Both the position numbers and the translations under genes were made by a program. Under the pieces are notes generated by a model that was not told where the DNA came from, did not search any database, and saw only the letters and a program-made list of their open reading frames with translations. A stretch of 64,000 bases of DNA from NCBI RefSeq assembly GCF_001748145.1, contig NZ_BCQA01000001.1, positions 2,816,501-2,880,500 of the forward strand, given 5' to 3'. Of the stretch, positions 27,638 through 35,749 are shown piece after piece (the stretch's first letter is position 1; every line of letters begins with the position of its first letter). The DNA is from Bosea sp. BIWAKO-01 (GTDB lineage: Bacteria; Pseudomonadota; Alphaproteobacteria; Rhizobiales; Beijerinckiaceae).

Positions 27638-28645
27638 TCAGGTCGGCAGGGTCAGGATGCCGGCCGCGCCATCCTCAGCGCCGAAGGCGAGGCGCTTGCC
27701 GAGCTTGTCCCAGGCGAAGGCCGTAATACCGCTGGCCTTGAGCGGCGGGCGCACCAGCAGCTCGGAGGCATCGGTCAGCCGGACCAGCAGGATGCAGCCA
27801 TCATCATAGCCGACGGCCAGCACGAGTGCCTTGGGATGGAAGGCGACGCGGGTGACCTTGGCATGGCGCGCGCCGCATTCGCGCGGGGCCTTGCCGGTGG
27901 GCCCCTCGCCCTGGAAGGGCCAGATGATCGCCGCATCCGCGCCGCTGGAGGCGAGCCAGAGCCCGTCATGCGACCAGGACAGCGAGCGTGGCTTTGCCGG
28001 ATAGCCTGTCATGCGCATATGCGCCGGCTTGTCGCCGAGGCGCCAGCCATGCAGCGCGTTCTCCTGCATCGAGGAGACGACGAAGCGGCCGTCGGCGGAC
28101 CAGGTCACGTCGAGATGCGACCCCTTCCATTCCAGGAAGTCGGGCTTCGCTTCGGTGTTCGGATACCAGAGCGAGACGCCGTTCATCTGCGCGACGGCGA
28201 GCCTGTAGCCCTTCGGAGCAAAGACGAGGCCCTGCGGCGTCGAGGCGAAGTCGAAGGACCGGAGCTTGCCCTTGTCGTCGCGGGCATGGACGGTCTTTCC
28301 GGTGTTCCAGGCGATGGCCCCCGAGCCTGAGAACGTCACGGCATCGATCCAGCGCCGCTTGGGATCACGATAGATCTCGATCGGCTCACCCTCGGCCGCC
28401 GTGGCGACGACACGTCCGTCATCGCCGCCGCTGATCAGGCGCTCGCCATCGGAGCAGGCGGAGAGGATACCGCCAGCATGGGCGTCAATGCTCTCGGCCT
28501 CACCGTCACGCCAGCGCAGCACGCGCCCGTCGGCGAGCGCAAACACCAGCGTCTGCTTGAGCCATGAAGCCGAGACGACATGCTCGCCGGCCGTGACCGG
28601 GACGACATGCTCGCGGAGCGAAACGGGTTTTGTCTGCGTGTCCAT
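27638..28645 (-). CDS. WD40-repeat beta-propeller protein
   Basis: A 335-aa protein without signal peptide, made of about seven degenerate WD40 blades. Recognisable blade motifs are SGGDDGRVVATAAEGE, VTWSADGRFVVSSMQENALHGWRL and SWSHDGLWLASSGADAAIIWPF. Such propellers are scaffolds for protein contacts; no enzyme motif is visible. Its place 14 bases after the COG0523 GTPase gene and three bases before the 94-aa gene indicates a job with the zinc GTPase, perhaps in client recognition. The pairing of COG0523 and WD40 genes recurs in Hyphomicrobiales as far as I recall. Confidence 0.85.
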   Translation of the reverse strand: MDTQTKPVSLREHVVPVTAGEHVVSASWLKQTLVFALADGRVLRWRDGEAESIDAHAGGILSACSDGERLISGGDDGRVVATAAEGEPIEIYRDPKRRWIDAVTFSGSGAIAWNTGKTVHARDDKGKLRSFDFASTPQGLVFAPKGYRLAVAQMNGVSLWYPNTEAKPDFLEWKGSHLDVTWSADGRFVVSSMQENALHGWRLGDKPAHMRMTGYPAKPRSLSWSHDGLWLASSGADAAIIWPFQGEGPTGKAPRECGARHAKVTRVAFHPKALVLAVGYDDGCILLVRLTDASELLVRPPLKASGITAFAWDKLGKRLAFGAEDGAAGILTLPT

Positions 28646-28659
28646 GGCGTGGCTTTAGC

Positions 28660-29622
28660 TCACGCCGCGCAGGCCATAAACCCCTTGCGCAACTCGTTCT
28701 CGTCGAGATCGCGGCCGATGAAGACGAGACGCGATTCACGCTTCTCGTCTGCCTTCCAATCACGCTGCAGATCGCCGTCGAGAATCATGTGCACGCCCTG
28801 GAAAACGAAGCGGCGCGGCTCGTTCTTGAAGGACAGGATGCCCTTGGAGCGCAGGATGTTCGGACCCTGCGCCTGAGAGATGTCGTTGATCCAGGGCATG
28901 AATTTGTCGGGATCGACATCGCCGGGGATCGTGAACGACATCGAGCGCACATCATCGGAATGGTGATGGTGATGGCCGGACTCGAGGAAGTCGGGCTCGA
29001 TGTCGAGAATCCGGTCGAGATCGAAGGCGTTGCGGTCGAGCAGCTTGTCGATCGCGACGTCGCAGCGGGTCGCCTTGTGCAGTTTGGCATAGGGGTTGAT
29101 CGCGCGGATCGCCGCCTCGACCCCGGCCAGCTCCTCGGCCGTGACCAGATCGGTCTTGTTGAGAATGATGACGTCGGCGAAGGCGATCTGGTTCTTCGCC
29201 TCGGGAGCATCCTTCAGGCGGTCCTTCAGCCATTTGGCGTCGGTCACGGTGACGACGGCGTCGAGCTTGGTCGCATCGCCGACATCCTGGTCGACAAAGA
29301 AGGTCTGGGCGACGGGGGCCGGGTCGGCGAGGCCGGTGGTCTCGACGATGATCGCGTCGAACTTGCCCTTGCGCTTCATCAGCCCGTCGAGGATGCGGAT
29401 CAGGTCGCCGCGGACGGTGCAGCAGATGCAACCGTTGTTCATCTCGAAGACTTCCTCGTCGGCGCCGACGACGAGGTCGCCATCGATGCCGGCCTCGCCG
29501 AACTCGTTGACGATCACGGCGAACTTCTTGCCGTGGTCTTCGGTGAGGATGCGGTTGAGGAGCGTGGTCTTGCCGGCTCCGAGATAGCCGGTGAGCACGG
29601 TAACGGGGATCTTTTCAGACAT
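28660..29622 (-). CDS. COG0523 (CobW/YjiA) GTPase, probable zinc metallochaperone
   Basis: A 320-aa G3E GTPase. Walker A is GYLGAGKT (12-19), the metal site is the CxCC motif C65-I-C67-C68, Walker B-like ETTGLADP follows, and base recognition is NKTD (155-158). A run of five histidines (217-221) is inserted near the start of the C-terminal CobW_C domain, typical of zinc-related members. Such proteins hand zinc to client enzymes when zinc is scarce. Its position directly after znuA supports zinc over cobalt. No cobalamin genes are present. Confidence 0.9.
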   Translation of the reverse strand: MSEKIPVTVLTGYLGAGKTTLLNRILTEDHGKKFAVIVNEFGEAGIDGDLVVGADEEVFEMNNGCICCTVRGDLIRILDGLMKRKGKFDAIIVETTGLADPAPVAQTFFVDQDVGDATKLDAVVTVTDAKWLKDRLKDAPEAKNQIAFADVIILNKTDLVTAEELAGVEAAIRAINPYAKLHKATRCDVAIDKLLDRNAFDLDRILDIEPDFLESGHHHHHSDDVRSMSFTIPGDVDPDKFMPWINDISQAQGPNILRSKGILSFKNEPRRFVFQGVHMILDGDLQRDWKADEKRESRLVFIGRDLDENELRKGFMACAA

Positions 29623-29664
29623 GGGACGACCTGATTGCTGCCGAGTGCCGTTCGTCAGCGCAGC

Positions 29665-30606
29665 TTACGCTGCGCCTGTGCCGAGCGCCTTTTCGATCTG
29701 CCTTATATTGTGTCGCATCATCTCGATGTAAGTCCCGGCAGGGCCGGATGCGGTCGAGAGTGCATCGGAGTAGAGCCGGCCGCCGATCTTGGCTCCGGTT
29801 TCGCGCGCGATCTGCTCGATCAACCGCGGATTGGTGATATTCTCGAGGAAGACCGCCGGAATTTTCTGCGCCTTGACCTGGCGAATGATGCGCACCACGT
29901 CCTTGGCAGAGGCTTCAGCCTCGGTCGAAACACCCTGTGGCGCCACGAATTCAATGCCATATGCCTTGACGAAATAACCAAAGGCATCGTGCGACGTGAT
30001 GGCCTTGCGTCGGTCGACCGGGATGCGGGCCACGGCAGCCTGGATCTCGCCTTGAAGTGCATCGAGCTTGCCGAGATAGGCCGCGGCATTGGCCTCGTAG
30101 GCCGCCTTGCCGGCAGGGTCGGCTGCGCTCAGCGCATCGCGGATATTCGCGACATAGAGCCTGGCGTTGACGACGCTCTGCCAGGCATGAGGGTCGTCCC
30201 CACCCGCATGATCATGGCCACCCGACTTGCCGTGGTCATGATCGTCGTCCTTCAGCTTCAGGGGTGAGACACCCTGCGTCGCCGTCGCGATGATTGCGCT
30301 CGTGCCGGAGGACTTGATCAGCCGGGACAACCAGCCTTCGAATTTGAGCCCGTTGATCAGGACCAGCTTCGCTGCGGCCACGCTCTTCGCATCGGCCGGC
30401 GTCGGCGAATAGACATGGGCATCGCCATCGGGCCCGACCAGAATCGTCACCGCGACGCGTTCGCCACCGATCTCCCTGGCGAAGTCGCCAAGGATCGAGA
30501 AGCTCGCAACGACCGGCAGTTTCTCCTGGGCACGCGCGATCAGCGGCGCGGCCGAGAGGGCCAGTCCCGCGGTGAGCCCAGCGATGAGGTGACGACGATT
30601 CAACAT
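29665..30606 (-). CDS. znuA: Zinc ABC transporter substrate-binding protein
   Basis: A 313-aa cluster A-I binding protein starting at ATG 30606 behind GGAG. The N-terminus LNRRHLIAGL is twin-arginine-like, so export may use Tat. Metal ligands are readable as H64 (DAHVYSPTP), H140 (DPHAW), H206 (SHDAFGYF) and D281. An extra loop at 119-141 is rich in His and Asp (DDDHDHGKSGGHDH), the mark of zinc rather than manganese members. It captures zinc in the periplasm for ZnuBC. An AT-rich Zur-like box lies just upstream, overlapping the end of znuB. Confidence 0.93.
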   Translation of the reverse strand: MLNRRHLIAGLTAGLALSAAPLIARAQEKLPVVASFSILGDFAREIGGERVAVTILVGPDGDAHVYSPTPADAKSVAAAKLVLINGLKFEGWLSRLIKSSGTSAIIATATQGVSPLKLKDDDHDHGKSGGHDHAGGDDPHAWQSVVNARLYVANIRDALSAADPAGKAAYEANAAAYLGKLDALQGEIQAAVARIPVDRRKAITSHDAFGYFVKAYGIEFVAPQGVSTEAEASAKDVVRIIRQVKAQKIPAVFLENITNPRLIEQIARETGAKIGGRLYSDALSTASGPAGTYIEMMRHNIRQIEKALGTGAA

Positions 30607-30624
30607 GCGGCTCTCCAGCGAATA

Positions 30625-30644
30625 ATGAAACACTATAACATAAC
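30625..30644 (-). promoter_or_regulatory. Zur-like box at the znuB-znuA junction
   Basis: Read leftward this is GTTATGTTATAGTGTTTCAT, starkly AT-rich in a GC-rich genome, and half of it (ATGTTATA) matches the half-site of published Zur boxes as I remember them. It lies 19 bases before the znuA start and touches the znuB stop codon. It may give znuA its own zinc-controlled promoter so that the binding protein is made in excess. Confidence 0.45.
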
Positions 30645-31519
30645 TAACGCTGGAGATGGGACCGAGGCAAGAGCCGGCGTGCGAGCCCGCCCTGCGTGCC
30701 GAACAGGAGTGAGCCGAGATAGAGTGCGCCGGCGGAGAGAATGACGGCTGGTCCCGCGGGAAGATTGCTGCCGGCCGAGTAGGAGACAACCAGCCCGGCA
30801 TAGCCGGAAAGGATACCGAAACCGGAGGCGAGCAGGATCAGTCGCGTGATGTCGGCTGTCCAGAAGCGCGCTGCGGCGGCCGGCAGCATCATCAGGCCGA
30901 CCGCAAGCAGGGTGCCGAGCGCATGGAAGCCGGCGACCAGATTGAGCACGACGAGGCCAAGGAAGGTGAGATGGACGACCCCGCCAGAGCGGCTGACCGA
31001 GCGCAGGAAGCCCGGATCGACGCATTCGAGCACGAGAGGGCGATAGGCCAAGGCCAGCGTGACCAGGGTCAGTGTCGCGACACTTGAAAGCAGCATCAGC
31101 ACATCGTCATCGAGCGCCAGCACATTGCCGAACAGGACATGGAAGAGGTCGACCGCCGAGCCGCGCAGCGAGACGATGGTGACGCCGAGCGCCAGTGAGA
31201 TCAGGTAGAAGGCGGCAAGCGAGGCATCCTCCTTCATGACGGTCAGCCGGGCGACCGCGCCTGCCGCGAGCGCTACGGCAAAGCCGGCGACAAGGCCGCC
31301 AATCGTCATGGCTGGCAGCGAGAACCCGGCGACGAGATAGCCGATGGCGGCGCCGGGCAGGATCGCATGCGCCATGGCATCGCCGGTCAAGCTCATGCGT
31401 CGCAGCATCAGGAAGACGCCGATCGGCGCGCCGGAGACAGCGAGCGCGAAGACGCCGACCAGGGCCCGGCGCATGAAGTCGAATTCGGCGAAGGGGCCGA
31501 TGAAAATATCGTGGAGCAT
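30644..31519 (-). CDS. znuB: Zinc ABC transporter permease
   Basis: A 291-aa ABC-3 family permease with about eight hydrophobic helices. GVFLMLRRMSLTGDAMAHAILPGAAIGYL is the characteristic region around helix 2, and ALGTLLAVGLMMLPAAAARF the conserved later segment. It forms the membrane channel with ZnuC and ZnuA. The gene begins 24 bases after znuC and ends 37 bases before znuA, all leftward. Confidence 0.93.
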   Translation of the reverse strand: MLHDIFIGPFAEFDFMRRALVGVFALAVSGAPIGVFLMLRRMSLTGDAMAHAILPGAAIGYLVAGFSLPAMTIGGLVAGFAVALAAGAVARLTVMKEDASLAAFYLISLALGVTIVSLRGSAVDLFHVLFGNVLALDDDVLMLLSSVATLTLVTLALAYRPLVLECVDPGFLRSVSRSGGVVHLTFLGLVVLNLVAGFHALGTLLAVGLMMLPAAAARFWTADITRLILLASGFGILSGYAGLVVSYSAGSNLPAGPAVILSAGALYLGSLLFGTQGGLARRLLPRSHLQR

Positions 31520-31543
31520 CGGCGTGCCAGGTTTGCGGAAGGT

Positions 31544-32278
31544 TCAGGCCGCGTCGCGGTCGCAGGCGGGCGCATGGCTGTCGAAAGCCTCGACCATGCG
31601 CCGGGCCTTGAGCTGGTTTTCGGGCGTCAGGACATCGTTGGTCGCGCCCCAGGCGACAGCCTCGCGGGCCAGAAGCAGTGTCTCGGGGAAGGCGCGTTTC
31701 ACAGTCTCGATATCGTGGAGGACGGCAACCACGGTGCGCGCCTCGCCATGCCAGCGTTGAACCAGGGCGAGCAGATCGGCCGTGGTCCGGGCATCGATGG
31801 CGGTGAAGGGTTCGTCGAGCAGGATAATATCAGCGTCCTGCAGCAGCAGGCGGGCGAAGAGCGCGCGCTGCATCTGGCCGCCGGAGAGATTGCCGATGGG
31901 CCGGCGCTCGAAGCCGGTCAGGCCGACGGCGGCGATCGCTTCCTCGATCCTGGTTCTTGCTCCGAAGCCAATGCGGCCAAAGATGCCGGCCGTGCCCCAC
32001 AGCCCCATGGCGACGAGATCATAGACATGAATCGGGAAGGAACGATCGAGCTCCGCCGATTGCGGGAGATAGGCGAGGCGCTTGCCGCGGGCGAGAGTCA
32101 GGTGACCGTCAAGTGGGGCCAAGGCGCCGGCAATGGCCTTCAGCAGCGTCGATTTTCCCGCACCATTCGGGCCGACGATTGCAGTCAGGCTTCCGGCGGC
32201 GATTTCTCCGGAGAGGTGATGAACCGCTGGGTGGCGGTCATACCCGAGCGTAAGGTCATCGAGGCGAATGGCGGGCAC
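31544..32278 (-). CDS. znuC: Zinc ABC transporter ATP-binding protein
   Basis: A 244-aa ATPase starting at GTG 32278. Walker A is GPNGAGKS (36-43), the signature LSGGQMQRALFARLLL, and Walker B DIILLDEPF with TAID as D-loop. LTLGYDRHPAVHHLSGEI is the A-loop region. It powers zinc import with ZnuB. It starts 15 bases after the small membrane-protein gene. The C-terminus is short, without the long extra domain of enterobacterial ZnuC. Confidence 0.93.
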   Translation of the reverse strand: MPAIRLDDLTLGYDRHPAVHHLSGEIAAGSLTAIVGPNGAGKSTLLKAIAGALAPLDGHLTLARGKRLAYLPQSAELDRSFPIHVYDLVAMGLWGTAGIFGRIGFGARTRIEEAIAAVGLTGFERRPIGNLSGGQMQRALFARLLLQDADIILLDEPFTAIDARTTADLLALVQRWHGEARTVVAVLHDIETVKRAFPETLLLAREAVAWGATNDVLTPENQLKARRMVEAFDSHAPACDRDAA

Positions 32279-32293
32279 GAAGGGCAGCTTTCG

Positions 32294-32443
32294 TCAGGAG
32301 ATGACTGCAAATGTGGCAAGCCAGAGCAGGGCGATGATGCCGAGCGCGAGCCCGAGCCGACCCGCCGCCGAAAGGCGCAGCAGCGACCAGCCCGGATCTT
32401 CCGAGAGGGCAGCGGCTGCGGGGCGGCGGTGAGAATGGCTCAT
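32294..32443 (-). CDS. 49-aa single-pass membrane protein heading the zinc operon
   Basis: A short frame from ATG 32443 to TGA 32294 encodes 49 residues: a His/Arg-containing start MSHSHRRP, a hydrophilic part with EDPGWSLL, then one membrane helix LGLALGIIALLWLATFAV. It lies 15 bases before znuC and directly under the operon promoter. No Shine-Dalgarno sequence is seen, and the predicted transcription start falls at or within two bases of the ATG, suggesting leaderless translation. I recognise no family. Small membrane proteins next to importers often tune the transporter; the N-terminal SHSH could touch zinc. Function is inference. Confidence 0.65.
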   Translation of the reverse strand: MSHSHRRPAAAALSEDPGWSLLRLSAAGRLGLALGIIALLWLATFAVIS

Positions 32444-32447
32444 GAGT

Positions 32448-32480
32448 GAATGATATAATGTTACGCGATCTCCGGAGCAA
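32448..32480 (-). promoter_or_regulatory. Promoter of the zinc operon with Zur-like box
   Basis: Reading leftward, TTGCTC (32480-32475) and TATATC (32457-32452) are spaced by 17 bases, a good sigma-70-type pair. An AT-rich stretch (32448-32464, read leftward GTAACATTATATCATTC) covers the -10 and resembles the Zur operator consensus as I recall it. Zinc-bound Zur here would block RNA polymerase. The start of transcription would lie near 32445-32443. Confidence 0.55.
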
Positions 32481-32558
32481 GCGAGATCGCTATTGTTGTC
32501 GGCTTCCGGCAGTGGCGTTATCCACCATGGTCAATGGCAGCAGAACCGGAGCGCGCGC

Positions 32559-32822
32559 GTGAGTGGTGACCGAGTGACCTTCAGAGCCGTCCGTGACGGC
32601 GTCGTCACGGAGATTCCGGCCGATGCGATCGAGATCGGCCTGCCTGACGGCCTGAGCTTCCGCATCATGGCCTTTGCCGGCCGCAAGGGGGCCGCGGCGC
32701 TGCACATGCCAGCCGATCATCCGGATGCGCCGAGCTTCGACGTGTTCAACGTCGAACCTGGCGCAGCCAATACCCTGTTCGTGTCGGTGGAGCGGGTGCG
32801 CAAACGCCAGATGGAGGGCTGA
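32559..32822 (+). CDS. Hypothetical 87-aa cytoplasmic protein
   Basis: GTG 32559 has GGAG seven bases upstream; longer starts lack one. The protein has no signal peptide or membrane segment. It reads VTFRAVRDGVVTEIPADAIEIGL and continues with SFRIMAFAGRKGAAALHMPAD and a tail NTLFVSVERVRKRQMEG, suggesting a small beta-rich fold. I recognise no family. It is divergent from the zinc operon, about 115 bases away, and convergent with the opgD-type gene 12 bases later. A link to zinc control through a shared regulatory region is possible but not shown. Confidence 0.6.
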   Translation: MSGDRVTFRAVRDGVVTEIPADAIEIGLPDGLSFRIMAFAGRKGAAALHMPADHPDAPSFDVFNVEPGAANTLFVSVERVRKRQMEG

Positions 32823-32834
32823 AGCGGTTCCCGC

Positions 32835-34454
32835 TCAGAACGGCAGATACTGGTACAGCCAGGTTTCGGTCAGGACGGTGTCGCCGCCGCGCAGGAAGCA
32901 GCGCATTTCGACCGGATCCGCGCCGTCGACCGTCAGGTCGAATTGCGCGCGCCAATGGCCGGGCACGTCGTTCGGCACGGCCTCGGCGAAGACATAGGAG
33001 AACGAGCCGCGCGAAGCCGAGAGCACGACCTCGGGCTTCACGCCGAAGGGAATGTTCTCCAGCACCGGGCCTTTGAACTCGACCATGAATTTGCGCACAC
33101 CCTTCGGCCGGGTGGTCCCGGGCTGGCCGCCGTTGCCGAGCCGTGTCGCGACGACGCGGCCGAGCGGCGAGGGGAAGGGCTCGTCCGCGAGCCAATGCAG
33201 CTTGTAGTGGAATTCGTAGGCGGCGCCGGCCTTGGCGGGGCCCTCGGGCACCCACATCGCGACAATATTGTCGTGGATCTCGTCGTCAGTCGGGATTTCG
33301 ATGAGCTGAACGGCGCCTTTGCCCCATTGGCCTATCGTCTCGATCCAGAGGCTGGGGCGGCGCTCGTAGAAGACGCCGTCGAGATAATGACCGACCTCCC
33401 GGTCGCGCTGCATCAGGCCGAAACCGCGCGGATTATTGTCGACGAAGGACGAGGCGGTGGTGCGGCTGGGATTGTTGAGGGGCCGCCAGGCGCGCTCTCC
33501 GGAGCCGGTCCAGAGTGCGAGGCCGTCGGAATCATGCACTTCGGGGCGCCAGTCGACGGCGGTCGATTTCGCCGTCTCCGAATACCAGTACATCGAGGTC
33601 AGGGGCGCGATGCCGAGCCGGGCGACGTCATTGCGCAGGAAGATCGTCTTCTCGATCTCCATGTCGACGCCCTTGCCCCGATGCATGCGGAAACGATAGG
33701 CGCCGGCGACGCTGGGGCCGGAGAGCAGGGCATAGACAACGACATATTCGGCCGAGGCCTGCGGCGTCTCCAGCCAGATATGGGTGAAATCCGGAAACTC
33801 CTCAGGCTTGCCGCCGACGGCGGGATCGATGGCAAGGCCGCGGGCAGACAGGCCATATTGGTAGAGTTCGCCGATGGCGCGGAAATAGGAGGCGCCGAGG
33901 AACGCGACCCAGTCATTCTTCTGCCAGTCGAGCTTTTCGCCCTTGCGGCCGGGATGTCCGGAGCGGCTCTCCTGGAAGCGGAAACCCGCGAAGCCCGCTC
34001 CCGCCGGCAATTGGCGCGCCGGTGAATCCGTCGGCATTTCGAAATAGCTCTCGTCATAGACGATCTCGCGCGCCTTGCCGCTGTCCAGGACATGCATGCG
34101 CACCGGCTTCTGGAAGTAGCGGCCGAGATGGAAGAAGGTCACCGGCCAGGGTGAGGGGCCGTTCGCCCATAAGGCCATCTCCGGCTTGAATTTGATCTTG
34201 CCATGGGCGTCGTAATCGATCCGCTCCAGGATATCGGCGCGTGGCGGCGGGGGCGGCGCATAAGGCTTGTTCGCGAGGTCGCGGGCGCGCGCCTTCAGCC
34301 CTTCGAAGGTGAACCCTTCCGCCTCGCCGAGCTTCAGCCCCTGCTGCGCGAGAGCTGCCGGTGCGAAGCCGAGCGCGGCGAGCGCCGCCGTGGCGCTTGC
34401 GCCGGCGAGCAGCGTGCGGCGGTCCAGGGAAGGCGATTTCGTGCAGGCTTGCAT
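32835..34454 (-). CDS. opgD: Periplasmic glucan biosynthesis protein, OpgD/OpgG family
   Basis: A 539-aa protein starting at ATG 34454 (MQACTKSPSLDRRTLLAG). The N-terminus is a Tat signal with the RR pair at 12-13, ending near LAQQG. The body is the MdoG domain, with FTFEGLKARARDLANKPY, FHLGRYFQKPVRMHVLDSG and WIETIGQWGKGAVQLIEIPTD, then a C-terminal Ig-like domain. The family makes or trims osmoregulated periplasmic glucans. Tat export fits OpgD rather than OpgG, but the paralogues are similar. No glucosyltransferase OpgH is in the window. Confidence 0.85.
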   Translation of the reverse strand: MQACTKSPSLDRRTLLAGASATAALAALGFAPAALAQQGLKLGEAEGFTFEGLKARARDLANKPYAPPPPPRADILERIDYDAHGKIKFKPEMALWANGPSPWPVTFFHLGRYFQKPVRMHVLDSGKAREIVYDESYFEMPTDSPARQLPAGAGFAGFRFQESRSGHPGRKGEKLDWQKNDWVAFLGASYFRAIGELYQYGLSARGLAIDPAVGGKPEEFPDFTHIWLETPQASAEYVVVYALLSGPSVAGAYRFRMHRGKGVDMEIEKTIFLRNDVARLGIAPLTSMYWYSETAKSTAVDWRPEVHDSDGLALWTGSGERAWRPLNNPSRTTASSFVDNNPRGFGLMQRDREVGHYLDGVFYERRPSLWIETIGQWGKGAVQLIEIPTDDEIHDNIVAMWVPEGPAKAGAAYEFHYKLHWLADEPFPSPLGRVVATRLGNGGQPGTTRPKGVRKFMVEFKGPVLENIPFGVKPEVVLSASRGSFSYVFAEAVPNDVPGHWRAQFDLTVDGADPVEMRCFLRGGDTVLTETWLYQYLPF

Positions 34455-34693
34455 TGTCAGACGGATCTCGGAGGCTTCTGGGGGAGTATTGTCCGGGCTA
34501 ACCTGTCCAATGGGCAAGGGCAACCGGAGACGGGAGCCCGTCCGATGCACTGAAAAAATGGCGAAAGCGTCACCGACGCGCGGCGGAGCCGCCCCGGCAA
34601 TGCATTTCCTGGGCTTTCCTTGTCTCAACGGGCCGTTCTACAACGGTCAAAGCCCGGCCGCTCGTGCTGGGAAATAAGGTTCTGGGAGGATCC

Positions 34694-35662
34694 ATGAAGA
34701 CGCTGTTTCGCGGCCGGTCTCTGGCCGGCATCGCTACCGCCTTGCTGATCGCTGCCGCTCCGGCGGGGGCTCGCGCGCAAGAATTCGTCAACGTGCTGAC
34801 CGGCGGCACCTCCGGCGTCTATTATCCGATGGGCGTTGCGCTCTCGAAGATCTATGGCGAGAAGATTCCCGGCACCCGCCCGACGGTGCAGGCGACCAAG
34901 GCATCAGTCGAGAATCTCGTGCTCCTGCAGCAGGGACGTGGCGAACTCGCCTTCACGCTCGGCGATTCCCTCGATGCGGCCTGGAAGGGCGATGAGGACG
35001 CCGGCTTCAAGAGCCCGCTGAAGAAATTGCGCGGCATCACCGCGATCTATCCGAATTTCGTGCAGATCGTCGCGTCCAAGGAGAGCGGCATCAAGACGCT
35101 CGCCGATCTCAAGGGCAAGCGGCTTTCGGTGGGAGCCCCGAAATCCGGTACCGAGCTGAATGCGCGAGCGATCCTCGCGGCGGCAGGCCTGGCCTACAAG
35201 GATCTCGGCAAGATCGAGTATCTGCCCTTCGCCGAATCGGTCGAGCTGATGAAGAACCGCCAGCTCGATGCGACGCTTCAGTCGGCAGGCCTCGGCGTGG
35301 CATCGATCCGCGATCTCGCATCCTCGGTCGAGATCGTCGTCGTCGAGGTGCCGAAGGCGGTCATCGACAAGGCCGGAGCGCCCTTCGTCAGCGCGACCAT
35401 TCCCGCCAACACCTATGGCGGCCAGACGGCTGCGGTGAATACCGCGGCGGTGGTGAACTACCTCGTCACCCATGAGGGGGTGAAGGAGGAGCTCGTCTAC
35501 CAGATGACGAAGAACATCTTCGATAATCTGGGGGAGCTTGGCGCGGCGCATTCGGCCGGCAAGGCGATCAAGCTGGAGAGGGCGCTCGAGGGCATGCCTG
35601 TGCCGCTGCATCCGGGCGCGGCGCGCTATCTGAAGGAAAAGGGCCTCAAAGTCGGGTCCTGA
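34694..35662 (+). CDS. TAXI-family TRAP transporter substrate-binding protein
   Basis: A 322-aa exported protein, ATG 34694 behind GGGAGG. A signal peptide ends near GARAQEF. The TAXI signature is clear: VNVLTGGTSGVYYPMGVALSKIY, then TKASVENLVLLQQGRGELAFTLGDS. It binds a small organic acid in the periplasm for the permease encoded next. TAXI ligands include glutamate and other dicarboxylates, but most are untested. The permease gene starts about 90 bases downstream. Confidence 0.92.
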   Translation: MKTLFRGRSLAGIATALLIAAAPAGARAQEFVNVLTGGTSGVYYPMGVALSKIYGEKIPGTRPTVQATKASVENLVLLQQGRGELAFTLGDSLDAAWKGDEDAGFKSPLKKLRGITAIYPNFVQIVASKESGIKTLADLKGKRLSVGAPKSGTELNARAILAAAGLAYKDLGKIEYLPFAESVELMKNRQLDATLQSAGLGVASIRDLASSVEIVVVEVPKAVIDKAGAPFVSATIPANTYGGQTAAVNTAAVVNYLVTHEGVKEELVYQMTKNIFDNLGELGAAHSAGKAIKLERALEGMPVPLHPGAARYLKEKGLKVGS

Positions 35663-35749
35663 TCGCCTCTTGCAGTTAACTCACCCGGCGCAGGCCCCTC
35701 AGACGGGCTGCGCCGGCGCATGCGCACGCCATTGGGGATACGCGACGCG

